Source: Streptomyces sp. BHT-5-2 (lineage in GTDB: Bacteria; Actinomycetota; Actinomycetes; Streptomycetales; Streptomycetaceae). Taken from it: a DNA stretch of 64,000 nt. Position numbers and translations under genes: made by a program. Shown piece by piece: positions 9,294 to 17,712 of the stretch; position 1 is the first letter of the stretch; each line of letters begins with the position of its first letter. The notes beneath the pieces are model-generated. The model was not told the origin of the DNA, searched no databases, and saw only the letters and a list, made by a program, of their open reading frames with translations. The stretch lies in the NCBI RefSeq assembly GCF_019774615.1, contig NZ_CP081496.1, positions 3,286,001 to 3,350,000 of the forward strand, in the 5' to 3' direction.

Positions 9294-10418
9294 TCAGTGT
9301 GCGATGCGGCTTCGGCGGAAGGCGGCCAGGCCGGCCGGCGTCTTCAGTCCGTTGGTGCCGTCCTGCTGCGGGTCGGCCGGCACCCCGGCGCTGAGCAGGT
9401 AGAGCGCGGTCTCGTCGACTCCGTCGATGCCAAGGAGGTCCTCGACGTCGGTATCGGCGAACGCCGCGGTCTGGAAGGGCCCCAGGCCCAGGGCGGTGGT
9501 CACCATGGCGAAGGTCTGGGCGAGGTGACCTGCGTCCATCAGCATGATCCGGTAGGTGCGCGCCGTGCGGTACTTGGACCGCATCCGCTCGACCAGCGAG
9601 GTGAGCACGATGGCGAAGGCTGCGTCCTCTATTCCGCGCTGATTGACGCTGAGTTGGGCCACGTCCTGCCAGGGCGGACAGTCGCCGAGGAATTCCAGGC
9701 CGTGGATGAGCCCGTTGTAGTGGTAAATTCCGGGAGCCAACGCCTCGACACGGCGGACGAGAACATACGCCTCGATCTCCTGGCGCGCTCCACCCGATGC
9801 GCTTGTCCGCTGCATCAGGCTTCCGTAGGCGTCGGCGTCGATGAATTGCGCGGGCCCGAACACTGAGGAGAGCAACGTCGCGAAGTCCACGAGGGGGACG
9901 TCCTCGTCGGCGAACGCACGGTGGGTCCGCCGACTGTAGAGGACCTCCTCGAAGGACGCGCCGATGGGGCGTGGAATGCGGGGCAGGAGGACAACATCGG
10001 CGTCCGGATACGACTTGAAGAGCGCGGGCCGCCCGCCTTGGGCCGCCAACTCCTCCCGCAGTTCCGGTGTGTCTTCGGTGTACGGAGCGTTCTTCGTCAT
10101 GGTGTGGAGGTAGCGGGCACTCATATTCCATTCGGGCCAGCTCGTCCCCACCACTTCATCGTGCTCGGCGGCGGACTGCCCCTGACGCACGATGAGGCCG
10201 GACTCTTCCAGGTCGGCGAGCGACTGCCGGACGGACTCGGGGTCGAAGTCCGGGAAACGGGCCGCCACTTTCTCCGGTTCCGTCCAGTCGCCGAGTTCGT
10301 TGAGCAGTTCCGCGGCCACCGGGTCGAGGGAAACGGTGATGCGGGTGCGGAAATTCTCCACGACGAACGCGCCGTCGTGCCAGTAGCAGACGATACTGCG
10401 AGCCCGGCGAATGGGCAT
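9294..10418 (-). CDS. SagB-type nitroreductase-fold dehydrogenase with winged-helix-like N-terminus
   Basis: The product is 374 residues. Residues about 150-350 form an FMN nitroreductase fold of the SagB/ThcOx type: SFEEVLYSRRTHRAFADEDV, then the flavin and dimer segments ASGGARQEIEAYVLVRRVEA, LAPGIYHYNG and MLMDAGHLAQTFAMVTTALG. Such enzymes oxidise azolines in thiazole/oxazole peptides or other peptide bonds. Residues about 25-80 (VAAELLNELGDWTEPEKVAA, followed by VRQSLADLEESGLIVRQG) look like a small winged helix similar to PqqD/RRE leader-binding domains. That resemblance is my inference. ATG 10418 has GGGGAG 5 bases upstream. It is the last gene of the operon with the methyltransferase and the 23-codon peptide. 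Confidence 0.85.
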   Translation of the reverse strand: MPIRRARSIVCYWHDGAFVVENFRTRITVSLDPVAAELLNELGDWTEPEKVAARFPDFDPESVRQSLADLEESGLIVRQGQSAAEHDEVVGTSWPEWNMSARYLHTMTKNAPYTEDTPELREELAAQGGRPALFKSYPDADVVLLPRIPRPIGASFEEVLYSRRTHRAFADEDVPLVDFATLLSSVFGPAQFIDADAYGSLMQRTSASGGARQEIEAYVLVRRVEALAPGIYHYNGLIHGLEFLGDCPPWQDVAQLSVNQRGIEDAAFAIVLTSLVERMRSKYRTARTYRIMLMDAGHLAQTFAMVTTALGLGPFQTAAFADTDVEDLLGIDGVDETALYLLSAGVPADPQQDGTNGLKTPAGLAAFRRSRIAH

Positions 10419-10496
10419 GCTCGCTCCCCTTGGCGTGGATATTCTCCTGAGTGTGGCCTGCGGCCGGACTCCAGCAGGAGCCCGGCCGCAGCGTCG

Positions 10497-10568
10497 TCAC
10501 GCGGAGTGAAGCACGAGGTACTTCTCCTCGGTGACAACCGGCTTCACGTTCACCGTCATCTTGCGCAT
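10497..10568 (-). CDS. 23-residue peptide, candidate modified-peptide precursor
   Basis: This tiny frame starts at ATG 10568 and stops with TGA at 10497. It is preceded by GAAGGAGGTG, a nearly full match to the 16S anti-Shine-Dalgarno, 4 bases before the ATG; this is the strongest ribosome site seen in the window. The peptide starts MRKMTVNVKP, continues VVTE, and ends EKYLVLHSA. It has no Cys and few Ser/Thr, so classical lanthionine or azole chemistry would have little to act on; Tyr, His and Lys are more plausible targets. It sits 117 bases after the methyltransferase gene and 78 bases before the SagB-type gene, same strand. I infer a precursor peptide. It could instead be a leader or regulatory peptide. 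Confidence 0.6.
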   Translation of the reverse strand: MRKMTVNVKPVVTEEKYLVLHSA

Positions 10569-10685
10569 GAGCCACCTCCTTCACGAGAGTTGTTTTCTGG
10601 TACGGCCGACCTGGAGAATCCACGTCCGGGCGCAGTCAGCACGACCGGATCGGTCAGCCGGCTCATGGGGCGGAGCCGCGCGGTG

Positions 10686-11504
10686 CTAGCGGCTCACGAC
10701 ATAGAGGATCTTGCGGCCGCGGATCTCGTCGCCGGAATCGGTCAGTTCACCGGCTGTGAGACCGTGCGCGGCGACCAGGCGCAATCCCGAATCCGCCAGT
10801 AGGCGTCGCACCGTGGCGTCGGAATGGTGCCGGTAGACGTGCCGGGAGGTGACGCGCCGCCAGGTGTTCGCCTCGACACCTTCGGCTCGCCCCCCTTCTC
10901 CCACACGCCGGAAATAGGTGTGAGTGACGTCGATGACGGCATCGGGCTCCACGGGCACCGGCCCGCCTTCCCAGACATCGAAGTGACCGTCCTCGTCGAT
11001 GATGCGCGTCACCGCGTAGGCCCGCTGATAGCTCCCCAGGGTATTCATATCGAAGACGAACACCCCGCCATCGGCCAGCTGCCGGGCAACGCTGCGGAAT
11101 GCCCCCGAAAGCTGCTGGTCGTCGGTGAGATAGCTGAGCGGCTCGCCCATACAAGTCACTGCGTCGAAGGAGCCCAGGTCCGGAAGGTCTCGGAGATCGC
11201 CGACCACGAAGGGGATGCCTTCGTTATCCGGCTTCGCCCGTGCGCGGTCAATCATCGCGGGGGACAGATCGGAACCCGTCACCTCGTACCCGAGGTTGCG
11301 AAAAGCGACCGCGCTGTTTCCCGTACCGCATCCCACATCGAGTAGCTTCTTACCACCTGAACCGTACTTCTCGATGAGCCTCTGGTAGAAGGAGACCCAT
11401 CGGGAGAAGAGCGGGTCGATGGCGAGTGAGTCATAGTCGGCGGCGACCGTCTCATAAGCCGTGAGAGCTTGGTCGAAACGTATGTCAGCGGCATCCGCGG
11501 CCAC
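10686..11504 (-). CDS. class I SAM-dependent methyltransferase
   Basis: The product is 272 residues. The Rossmann SAM-binding motif I is KKLLDVGCGTGNSAVAFRNL (about residues 52-71), followed by acidic loop GSDLSPAMID and motif FDAVTCMGEPLSYL. It resembles small-molecule or peptide N/O-methyltransferases of Streptomyces biosynthetic clusters. GTG 11504 is chosen because GGGAG lies 8 bases upstream. It is the first gene of a minus-strand operon with the 23-codon peptide gene and the SagB-type dehydrogenase, which suggests that it methylates the peptide or a derived product. Confidence 0.85.
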   Translation of the reverse strand: MAADAADIRFDQALTAYETVAADYDSLAIDPLFSRWVSFYQRLIEKYGSGGKKLLDVGCGTGNSAVAFRNLGYEVTGSDLSPAMIDRARAKPDNEGIPFVVGDLRDLPDLGSFDAVTCMGEPLSYLTDDQQLSGAFRSVARQLADGGVFVFDMNTLGSYQRAYAVTRIIDEDGHFDVWEGGPVPVEPDAVIDVTHTYFRRVGEGGRAEGVEANTWRRVTSRHVYRHHSDATVRRLLADSGLRLVAAHGLTAGELTDSGDEIRGRKILYVVSR

Positions 11505-11566
11505 GGCAGCAACTCCCCAATCGAAAGAATTCGCTCATCCCTGGGCTTCGTCCGGACACGGATGAA

Positions 11567-11594
11567 CATATAGATCTCAAAAGCGACCGGTCAA
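11567..11594 (-). promoter_or_regulatory. candidate promoter of the methyltransferase-peptide-SagB operon
   Basis: On the minus strand TTGACC (11589-11594) is followed after 16 bases by TATATG (11567-11572), which fits a sigma-70 (HrdB-like) promoter. The predicted start of transcription lies about 55 bases upstream of GTG 11504. No other good candidate was seen nearby. Confidence 0.4.
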
Positions 11595-11930
11595 GCAGAC
11601 CGTCGCGAATGACTTGATATGTACAGCCGTCAACTCCGCCCTGTTTAAGGGGAACTGATCAAGGTTCACGCAGGGACGACACGCTCCGGCACTGCTCACC
11701 TCCCCCGCCGGCACGGTCCCCGCATTGCGGACAAGATCGTCCGCTGGCATGGGCATCGCCAGAAACAGACACCTTTCGGCCATCTATCGGAAACCGTGAC
11801 AACGCCACACAACGGCGGCCGGCCGTCCAGCGCGCCCCACCGCTGCACACCGCTGTCGTCATCTGCGGTACCGGCAGCGGCCACCCCGCCGTGACCGATG
11901 CCACCAACTCATGCTTCTGTCTCGGGCAGT
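11595..11930. other. intergenic stretch, no convincing gene
   Basis: No recognised gene. A short minus-strand frame (11577-11783) has rare codons including TTA and no properly spaced ribosome site. Confidence 0.35.
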
Positions 11931-12099
11931 TGTTGCACCCGTCGTGGCGAAGAAGAACGACTCGACTCCCGCCGAGCCATCCCACCCGCCGCTTGACGCC
12001 GACCAGCGCAACGGGAGGACCGAACGGCAGCGCAGGCGTCGGCGGCGGACCACTCGCAGGGCTGGAGAGCGAGCGGAACTACTCCGGCAGCAGGCAGCC

Positions 12100-12318
12100 A
12101 CAGTCGTGTTCGTCGCAGAGGTTGAGCTGAGCGTGATGAACCGCGGGTTCCCGCCCGGAGACAGCCCCGAGGAGCGGGTCGAGCAGCTGATGAGCCGACC
12201 CGAGCGGTGGCCCGAAGCAATGCGCGAGCTCGGCGCGCACATCAACGCATTCCTCCGCGGCGCCGCGGCCACGGTCCGCGAGCGCTTCCAGGGCAAGCTC
12301 ACCTACGCATCCGTCCAG
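12100..12318 (+). pseudogene. remnant of a hypothetical TIM-barrel-like protein
   Basis: One frame reads VFVAEVELSVMNRGFPPGDS, PEERVEQLM, then AMRELGAHINAFLRGAAATV and RERFQGKLTYASVQ. This resembles a stretch in actinobacterial glycosidase-like hypothetical proteins (…GILPGD…LNAFL…AAATVRERF…LTYASVPLE…). The frame then runs out of any recognisable homology at about 12318 and no start with a ribosome site is present. I regard it as a gene fragment joined to the next fragment by deletion. Confidence 0.35.
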
Positions 12319-12329
12319 TTGTCGCCGCC

Positions 12330-12640
12330 GGCCTGCTCTCTTCCTGGGGCGACGACAGCAAGAAGTGGGCCAACACCTGGGCCCGCGCCAAGGGGTACAT
12401 GCACGTCAACTCGGGCTGGAGGGATCCCCGTTCAGGCCAGGTCTTCGAGGTCCAGTCACGCACCCCGCAGATCAGAGCCGCCCCGCCGGCGGCCCACAAG
12501 CTCTACGAGGAGCGGCGGCGGCCGAGCATCGGTCCCGAGCGGGCCCGCGAACTCCAGAAGCAGCCGAACGCCATCTTCACCGCGTACCGGTCCCGGCCCT
12601 GCGCCGAGCGGTTGAACGCGTCGGTGCACTGCCCCGCTGG
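12330..12640 (+). pseudogene. remnant resembling a RelA/SpoT-fold nucleotide pyrophosphokinase
   Basis: In another frame than the preceding fragment: SWGDDSKKWANTWARAKGYM, HVNSGWRDPRSGQVFEVQSR, then HKLYEERRRPSIGPERAREL. The order 'I/VNS-W-DP-SGQ-FEVQ-TP...H-LYEE-R' is typical of the end of secreted or toxin-like RelA/SpoT-fold nucleotide 3'-pyrophosphokinases. The catalytic N-terminal part is absent and a single-base change near 12580 spoils the C-terminus. Clearly broken; the family assignment is moderate. Confidence 0.35.
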
Positions 12641-12930
12641 CACGCGTCCCCCTGCGGGCTGCCTGGCCACCGGCCCCGACCGCCGGCGAGCTGGCGGTCG
12701 GCGCTCGATGAACCCCAGCAGGTCCGTGTCGAGCCGGGCGTGATGGCTCGCGTGGCGGCCGTGGCCAGTGGTCGGGCGCTCCTTGGAAGTCGTACCCGGG
12801 ATCGGCTTCGCGGTCGGTCGGCCCACGGCGCGACGGGCCCGGTCCCCACGGCGCCCGTGTGGCGTGCGGTCACCACGGTGGTCGCACGCCACACGCGGTG
12901 ATCCGTGCACGATCCTGTCCAGCTCGGAGG

Positions 12931-13974
12931 TCAGCCCTTGCCGAGGGCGTCCGTGAAGGCGTACGGCGACTGCGAGACGCCGCTGCACACCGGCGAGGAC
13001 GCAGGTTTCATGGTCTTCGCGGGCTCCATGCTGCCCTTGGCCGACGCCGTCGCAGCCGACGTGCATGCCTGGTCGCGGCTGACGGACCAGTAGGACATTC
13101 TGCCGACGCCGTTGCTCGCCGCCCAACTCGCCAGCGAGGCGGCGTCGGCCAGGCTGAAGGTGGAGCCGTCGTCGTTCACACCGATCATCGGGGTAAGGCC
13201 GAGGTTGGCGTAGGTGTAGCTGGAGTCCACGGACTGCATCTGCGCCAGGGTGGCCTTGCCCGCACTGATCGCGGCCGCTCCCATGTCGGTACCGGTGCCC
13301 TGCGCGTAGTCCATCGCCATGACGTTGACGTTGTCCAGCTTCACGCCGGCCGCCTTGGCGGCCTTCAGTACGTTGATGCCGTCGCCAGTCAGGCCGCTGG
13401 GCAACACCGGCAGCGTCACCGAGGCGGTCAGCCCGGGGTTGTTGGCCTTCAGGTCCTTGATCGCGGTCATCTGCCGGGCCAGGCCCGCGGTGTCCGCAAC
13501 GGCCGCGCCCTCGATGTCGAAGTCCAGGGAGTTGGTGCCGTAGGCGGTGATCTCCTTCTGGTAGCCCGCGTCGATCTTGCTCTGATCGGTGCAGGTGAAG
13601 GCCAGCGGCTCACCGCTCGCTCCACCGGAGGAGATGATCACGCTGGCGCCCTCGGACTTGGCCTTGGCGATCTCGGGATCGACGTTCGAGTCGTTGCCGA
13701 CCGGGAGGGTGTCGCCCCAGATGTTGTCGCAACCGGAGCCGATGGTGAATGCGGCGGTGTAGGTCTTCAGCCCGTGGTCGGTGATGGCCGCGTCGAGCCG
13801 GCCTTCGGCGGAGTTGCTCATGTCCACGTACGGGGCGAACTGTACCGCCCCGTCGAGACGGGCGGCCGAGCGGATCTGCGAGTGCGCGGTGCTCGCACCG
13901 GCGGCGGTGATTCCTGCGGCGGACAATGCTCCGGCGGCGGCTGCGGCCAGGGTTATACGGGTCGGCTTCCTCAT
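12931..13974 (-). CDS. secreted GH18 chitinase
   Basis: The product is 347 residues from ATG 13974. It starts with a Sec signal peptide (MRKPTRITLAAAAAGALSAA, cleavage probably after a GAS-type site near residue 30) and continues as a glycoside hydrolase family 18 TIM barrel. The active-site strand reads NSLDFDIEGAAV, matching the family motif DxxDxDxE with the proton-donor Glu. Substrate-barrel segments VNVMAMDYAQG and GLTPMIGVNDDGSTF also fit small actinobacterial chitinases. No carbohydrate-binding module is present. It is expected to cleave chitin outside the cell. It is a single gene flanked by relics. Confidence 0.85.
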   Translation of the reverse strand: MRKPTRITLAAAAAGALSAAGITAAGASTAHSQIRSAARLDGAVQFAPYVDMSNSAEGRLDAAITDHGLKTYTAAFTIGSGCDNIWGDTLPVGNDSNVDPEIAKAKSEGASVIISSGGASGEPLAFTCTDQSKIDAGYQKEITAYGTNSLDFDIEGAAVADTAGLARQMTAIKDLKANNPGLTASVTLPVLPSGLTGDGINVLKAAKAAGVKLDNVNVMAMDYAQGTGTDMGAAAISAGKATLAQMQSVDSSYTYANLGLTPMIGVNDDGSTFSLADAASLASWAASNGVGRMSYWSVSRDQACTSAATASAKGSMEPAKTMKPASSPVCSGVSQSPYAFTDALGKG

Positions 13975-14259
13975 CGGGTGTCCGGTCCTTCCGTGGGGAG
14001 GAAGAGAGGGGGGATGACCGTTCACCGACAACAATTGGACTAGACCAAGCCCGTCGTCAAGAGCCCGCCCGTCCCAACCGCCTGATCTTTGAACCTTCTT
14101 GGGGCGCCCCTGGAGTCCAGGTTGCCGTTCGGAGGGGGCAGTGCGGGGTCTCGCCGAGCGCGATCAGCGTCGCGGGATCCGCCGTGTGCCGGACAGCAAC
14201 TGTCATACGTCGCATATGAATTGCCTTATCTCTCTGCTTGACCTCGCCTATGTTTCTGT

Positions 14260-14335
14260 TGGTCGAGGGCGTGGTCTGGATTGGACAGATGGGGTGGCTG
14301 ATGCGATCACGGCGTCGGAGCCTTCCTGGATAGCC
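14260..14335 (+). mobile_element. N-terminal scrap of an IS5-type transposase
   Basis: GVADAITASEPSWIA at about 14288-14335 matches the conserved start of a Streptomyces IS5-type transposase (VITASEPSWIAPFTGL). Similarity stops exactly where the TetR remnant begins. A related scrap occurs at 49408. Confidence 0.5.
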
Positions 14336-14857
14336 TCGCGGCGGCGGCCGGGGTATCGCCCGCGCTCGTTATCCGGCACTACCGGTCCAAGGACGAGTTG
14401 CGCGAGGCGGTCGACGAGCACATGGCCGACGCCTTCGAAGCGATGTTGACGCGCACCGTGCGGCCGGGCGACAAGGGTCCGTTCGACCAGGCGGCCCTGC
14501 CCACTCTGGCCGAAGCGATGGCGGAGTTCCTGCCCGCCGACTCCCCGTCCCAGCTATCTCGGCCGGCTGCTGCTGACCGCCGGGCCGGTGGGAACCGCCC
14601 TGTTCCGACGGCTGCACGCGGTCAGCACAGCCATGCTCACCGCCCTGGCACAGACCGGCGCCGCGGACACCGGCGCGGACCCCGAGGTGCGCGCGGCGGT
14701 CCTGCTGGTCAACGACCTCGCCGTATTGATCCTGCGCACGCAGTTGCGCGAGGTGCTCGGCATCGACCCACTGCCCGGCGACGGCATGCAGCGCGGGGCC
14801 ACCGAGATGCTGTCGATCTACCGCACCGGCCCCGGCGGCAACACCGACCGCATCTAA
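14336..14857 (+). pseudogene. TetR-family regulator, truncated and frameshifted
   Basis: The frame opens directly after the IS5 scrap with LAAAAGVSPALVIRHYRSKD, the second half of a TetR helix-turn-helix; helix 1 is missing. The frame holds to about 14555 (AMAEFLPADSPSQ). It then continues one frame over as YLGRLLLTAGPVGTALFRRL ... LILRTQLREVLGIDPL, ending at TAA 14857. Both a 5' truncation and an internal frameshift make it nonfunctional. It probably once regulated the Ddn-like gene that follows by 25 bases. Confidence 0.75.
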
Positions 14858-14882
14858 GATCCGCACCGAGACGGAGATCTCC

Positions 14883-15398
14883 ATGCCCGAAACGCCCACG
14901 CCCTCCAGCGCGATCGTCGAAATCGGCACCCGCATCCTGCGCACCCGTTGGCTGATGCGCGCCCCGATCCGGCTGTACCGGGCCAGGCTCGGCTTCCTGT
15001 TCGGGTCGCGGACGCTGATGCTGGAACACACCGGACGGCGGTCCGGCGCCACCCGCTATGTCGTCCTGGAGGTCATCGACCACCCCACCCCGGACACGTA
15101 CGTGGTGGCGTCCGGCCTCGGCGACCGGGCCCGGTGGTTCCGCAACATCCAGGCCAACCCACACGTCCACGTGACCATCGGCACGCACGGTCCGGCATCG
15201 GCCACCGCGCGCGTGATCCCGCAGGACGAGGCGGACGCGGCACTGCGCACGTACATATCCCGGCACCCCCGCGCGTGGGAGCGTTTCAAGTCCGTCCTGG
15301 AGACCACCCTCGGCACGCCGGTCACCGAGCGGAACACCCCGTTGCCGATGGTCGGACTCTGCCTCAGCCGCTCACCGTGCCGTGTTTGGCCCATCTGA
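14883..15398 (+). CDS. Ddn-like nitroreductase / deazaflavin (F420)-dependent oxidoreductase
   Basis: The product is 171 residues. It matches the F420-dependent Ddn/DUF385 family: LMLEHTGRRSGATRYVVLEV, then a strand YVVASGLGDRARWFRNIQAN and PHVHVTIG. The GRRSG and W(F/Y)RNI..NP.V elements line the deazaflavin pocket. These enzymes reduce quinones or xenobiotics with F420H2. The last ~15 residues (CLSRSPCRVWPI) are Cys-rich and look unlike the usual end, so a late frameshift is possible. ATG 14883 has GGAGATCT upstream. It follows the broken TetR gene. Confidence 0.8.
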   Translation: MPETPTPSSAIVEIGTRILRTRWLMRAPIRLYRARLGFLFGSRTLMLEHTGRRSGATRYVVLEVIDHPTPDTYVVASGLGDRARWFRNIQANPHVHVTIGTHGPASATARVIPQDEADAALRTYISRHPRAWERFKSVLETTLGTPVTERNTPLPMVGLCLSRSPCRVWPI

Positions 15399-15697
15399 CC
15401 AGATCACCGCGCCCGTCCCGGGCACCTGTGCGCACGGTGGTCAACCAGTGGCAGGCGAACTGGCCAAGCGTGCCTTCATGGCGACCATCCTGCCTGGTCC
15501 GCACAATGCCGCAGGCTGCGGCCCGTCGTTGATCCACCGCTCTCGATCGGTCTGCCTGCCATGCCCGCTGCCGTCGCCCGCCCGATGACCCTGACCTCTG
15601 CCGGGCATGCGCGGTTGAAAAAAGCCGCCTACGGCCACAGTCGGCTCCGATCCGGAAACGACCGGCTCCGAGCCGCTGACCGCTTGCCGGGAGGAGC
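15399..15697. other. intergenic stretch, nothing recognised
   Basis: No gene, RNA or clear terminator recognised in this stretch between the Ddn-like gene and the convergent small secreted protein. Confidence 0.35.
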
Positions 15698-15877
15698 TCA
15701 GCCGCCCAGAAGCCAGGATCCGACTCTTTGAAGGCTGTCGGTGATCTGGTTAGTTCCCACCTGAGGAGCGACTCCGATATCGCGTTCAAAGTCGTCGTCG
15801 GCGTTGGCGGTGCCGGCGCCAAGGATCATCAGTGCTGAGGCCGCTACCGCTGTAGCGAGAACGATCAAGCGCTTCAT
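15698..15877 (-). CDS. small secreted protein (59 residues)
   Basis: From ATG 15877 with GGAGG 6 bases upstream, the frame encodes MKRLIVLATAVAASALMILG, then AGTANA, a textbook Sec signal peptide with an ANA-type cleavage site. The mature part is only about 33 residues: DDDFERDIGVAPQVG, then a short Gln/Leu-rich tail ending WLLGG. It has no Cys. Similar tiny exported proteins (GVAPQ.GTNQITD pattern) are found in Streptomyces; their role is unknown. Too short for usual ORF cut-offs. Confidence 0.7.
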   Translation of the reverse strand: MKRLIVLATAVAASALMILGAGTANADDDFERDIGVAPQVGTNQITDSLQRVGSWLLGG

Positions 15878-16830
15878 GAAGACCTCCGCTGATCAAGGTG
15901 ACTTTTCCGCAGGATCACTCACCGCCCCTTCCCCCGCCACCCGAACCTCCTCCAGCTGGCGGTCATCACTCCCGCGGTGCGCCAGTGCTACTCGGGCCAC
16001 CTCCGGCTCAGGACGCCTCCTGGCATGCTTCGCGGAGTTCCTCACCGAGACCCGGACCCCGCGTTCGCCACCAAGCCCGGACCGGCCATCCGTCCTGGCT
16101 CCTGGCAGGAGATCAGGGAAGCCTTCGGGAAGCAGTGCCGGATTCGCCTACCTGCCGCACGCCGAGACGATCGAGATGCGCGACATCGGCAGGGCCGGCT
16201 GACTTCACGCTGTTCACGTCAGCGTGAAGGCCACGGACCACGGTGGCGTGACAGCGGAAGGGCGGCAATGGGCGAGGAGTTACTCGAACCACGCGGTCGT
16301 GCGTGAGCGGCGGCGCACCGCGATCACTCCGCCCGCGGTGCGGGCCGCCGCGACGGCGCCGGGGACCGTCCAGGAAGGGCCGTGGCCGACGGGTGCGCCG
16401 ACGACTGTGACGTGCTGTTTGGTGGTCTGCCTGCCGTGGTGGCTGACCACGGTGAGCGTGTAGCGGCCCTGTGGGGCGTCTTCACGCCAGGACTCCCCGG
16501 CAGACCAGGTCGAGCGTGGCCGCGGCACGGCACTACTGGTCCGTCTCTTCGGACAGGCTCGCGGCGGTCAGTGCCTTGCGCAGTTCGTATACGCCCGGCG
16601 CCCCGTCCGCCTGGCCGGTAGGTGTCCCGGTGGCAGGTTGGCGCCCAGGACGGCGGCCGTGCGGCGACGGCCCCCGCGCTCTCCGCACCACGTGCTTTCT
16701 CTGCTGTGATCCCCTTTACGGTGCTGACGACGCCCGGAGTCAGCCGCGATCAGGCCGAACGGCCATATGCGCCGACGCTTCCGTTCCTTCTTCGGCCGCG
16801 CGTCGCGATGCACCGTCCGGGACCGGCAGG
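15878..16830. other. gene-poor stretch with decayed coding remnants
   Basis: No intact gene. On the minus strand at 16300-16520, APQGRYTLTVVSHHGRQTTK and then PSWTVPGAVAAARTAG resemble the tail of a secreted protein with an Ig-like repeat and a C-terminal membrane segment, but no start or continuous frame remains. Nothing else is recognised. Confidence 0.3.
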
Positions 16831-16868
16831 AAGAACGCCCCGGGCCTCTCGTGGTCCGGGGCGTTCTT
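16831..16868 (-). terminator. strong hairpin terminator of the DUF457-type gene
   Basis: AAGAACGCCCCGG (16831-16843) and CCGGGGCGTTCTT (16856-16868) form a perfect 13-bp stem with a 12-base loop, 38 bases downstream of the minus-strand stop at 16907. A/T pairs at the stem base give a T-rich end on either strand, so it may act in both directions. Confidence 0.8.
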
Positions 16869-16906
16869 CTGATCTGCTCGGCGGTCCGGCCGGCCGGTGG
16901 TGGACG

Positions 16907-17608
16907 TCAGTTGAGGGGGTGCGGCGCCAGGACGGTCAGCCAGAGCAGAACGATGGTGGCGGCGCCCATCAGCGGGGTGAGTATCTCGGTCTCCAGCTTG
17001 TTGCCGCTGCTCTTGATGAGGACTATTTCGTACCGGGTCTTGAGCGGCCACAGCCACGGTGCGCCGCGCTTGGTGAGGGAGTCGCCGATCAGATGCGCCA
17101 GGCATCCCAGACCGATGGCGTACGGCAGCCAACCGGGCGCGGACGGGATGAACTTGTCGATGGCCGCCGTGCCCAGACCGGCCAGGGCCACAATGGTGCC
17201 CCACGCGTGGAAGCCGTGCCCGGGCGGGCAGAGATTGAGCGCGCGCACGGCCATGGCCAGGAGGAAGAAGGTCATGGCGAGGGTGAACGGCCGCCCCAGG
17301 TAGGTGATTCCGGCCCAGCTGCCGACGGTCATGAGGGCGACGAAGAACAGGGAGTGCGTCGCATGCCGGTGTCCGCCGGAGATCCAGCTGACGAACCGAC
17401 AGAGCGTCTTCGAGACCGGGCCGAGGAAGTTGGCGATCGTCCCGTCATGGTGGTCCAGGTCGGGCAGCAGCGCGGCGCCTGCGCACAGCACTGTGCCGAT
17501 GAGGACCTCCTGCGGCGCCAGATGCGTGTGCAGCACCAGCGGCGGCAGGTAGGGTGCGGTGCCCGCGAACAGCAGAGCGCCGCTCACGGCATGCGAATGG
17601 CCCATCAT
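16907..17608 (-). CDS. membrane-bound metal-dependent hydrolase (YdjM/DUF457 family)
   Basis: The product is 233 residues from ATG 17608 (a second ATG follows directly). It has about five hydrophobic helices and the family's metal-binding motifs: MGHSHAVSGALLF at the start, LLPDLDHHDGTIA (PDxDH) and GGHRHATHSLFF (HRxxTHS). YdjM/YfhO-type inner-membrane hydrolases share these; their substrate is not known, though LexA control is described for E. coli YdjM. It lies 104 bases downstream of the LURP-one gene, same strand, and ends at the strong hairpin terminator. Confidence 0.8.
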   Translation of the reverse strand: MMGHSHAVSGALLFAGTAPYLPPLVLHTHLAPQEVLIGTVLCAGAALLPDLDHHDGTIANFLGPVSKTLCRFVSWISGGHRHATHSLFFVALMTVGSWAGITYLGRPFTLAMTFFLLAMAVRALNLCPPGHGFHAWGTIVALAGLGTAAIDKFIPSAPGWLPYAIGLGCLAHLIGDSLTKRGAPWLWPLKTRYEIVLIKSSGNKLETEILTPLMGAATIVLLWLTVLAPHPLN

Positions 17609-17712
17609 GGTGAGGTTGTTCTCCCCCGATTCAGCGCCACGAGATTTGGCGCGCGGATATGTGTGGTGCACTGCGGTGTGCGCACGGGTGCGTCCTCTGA
17701 CGCGCTCCGCAG

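Noticed and set aside
11577..11783. Short frame upstream of the methyltransferase as another peptide gene
   Set aside because: Rare TTA codon, no properly spaced ribosome site, and it overlaps the likely promoter.
12859..14043. Plus-strand open frame over the chitinase region
   Set aside because: Antisense shadow of the GH18 gene, which has signal peptide and catalytic motif on the minus strand.
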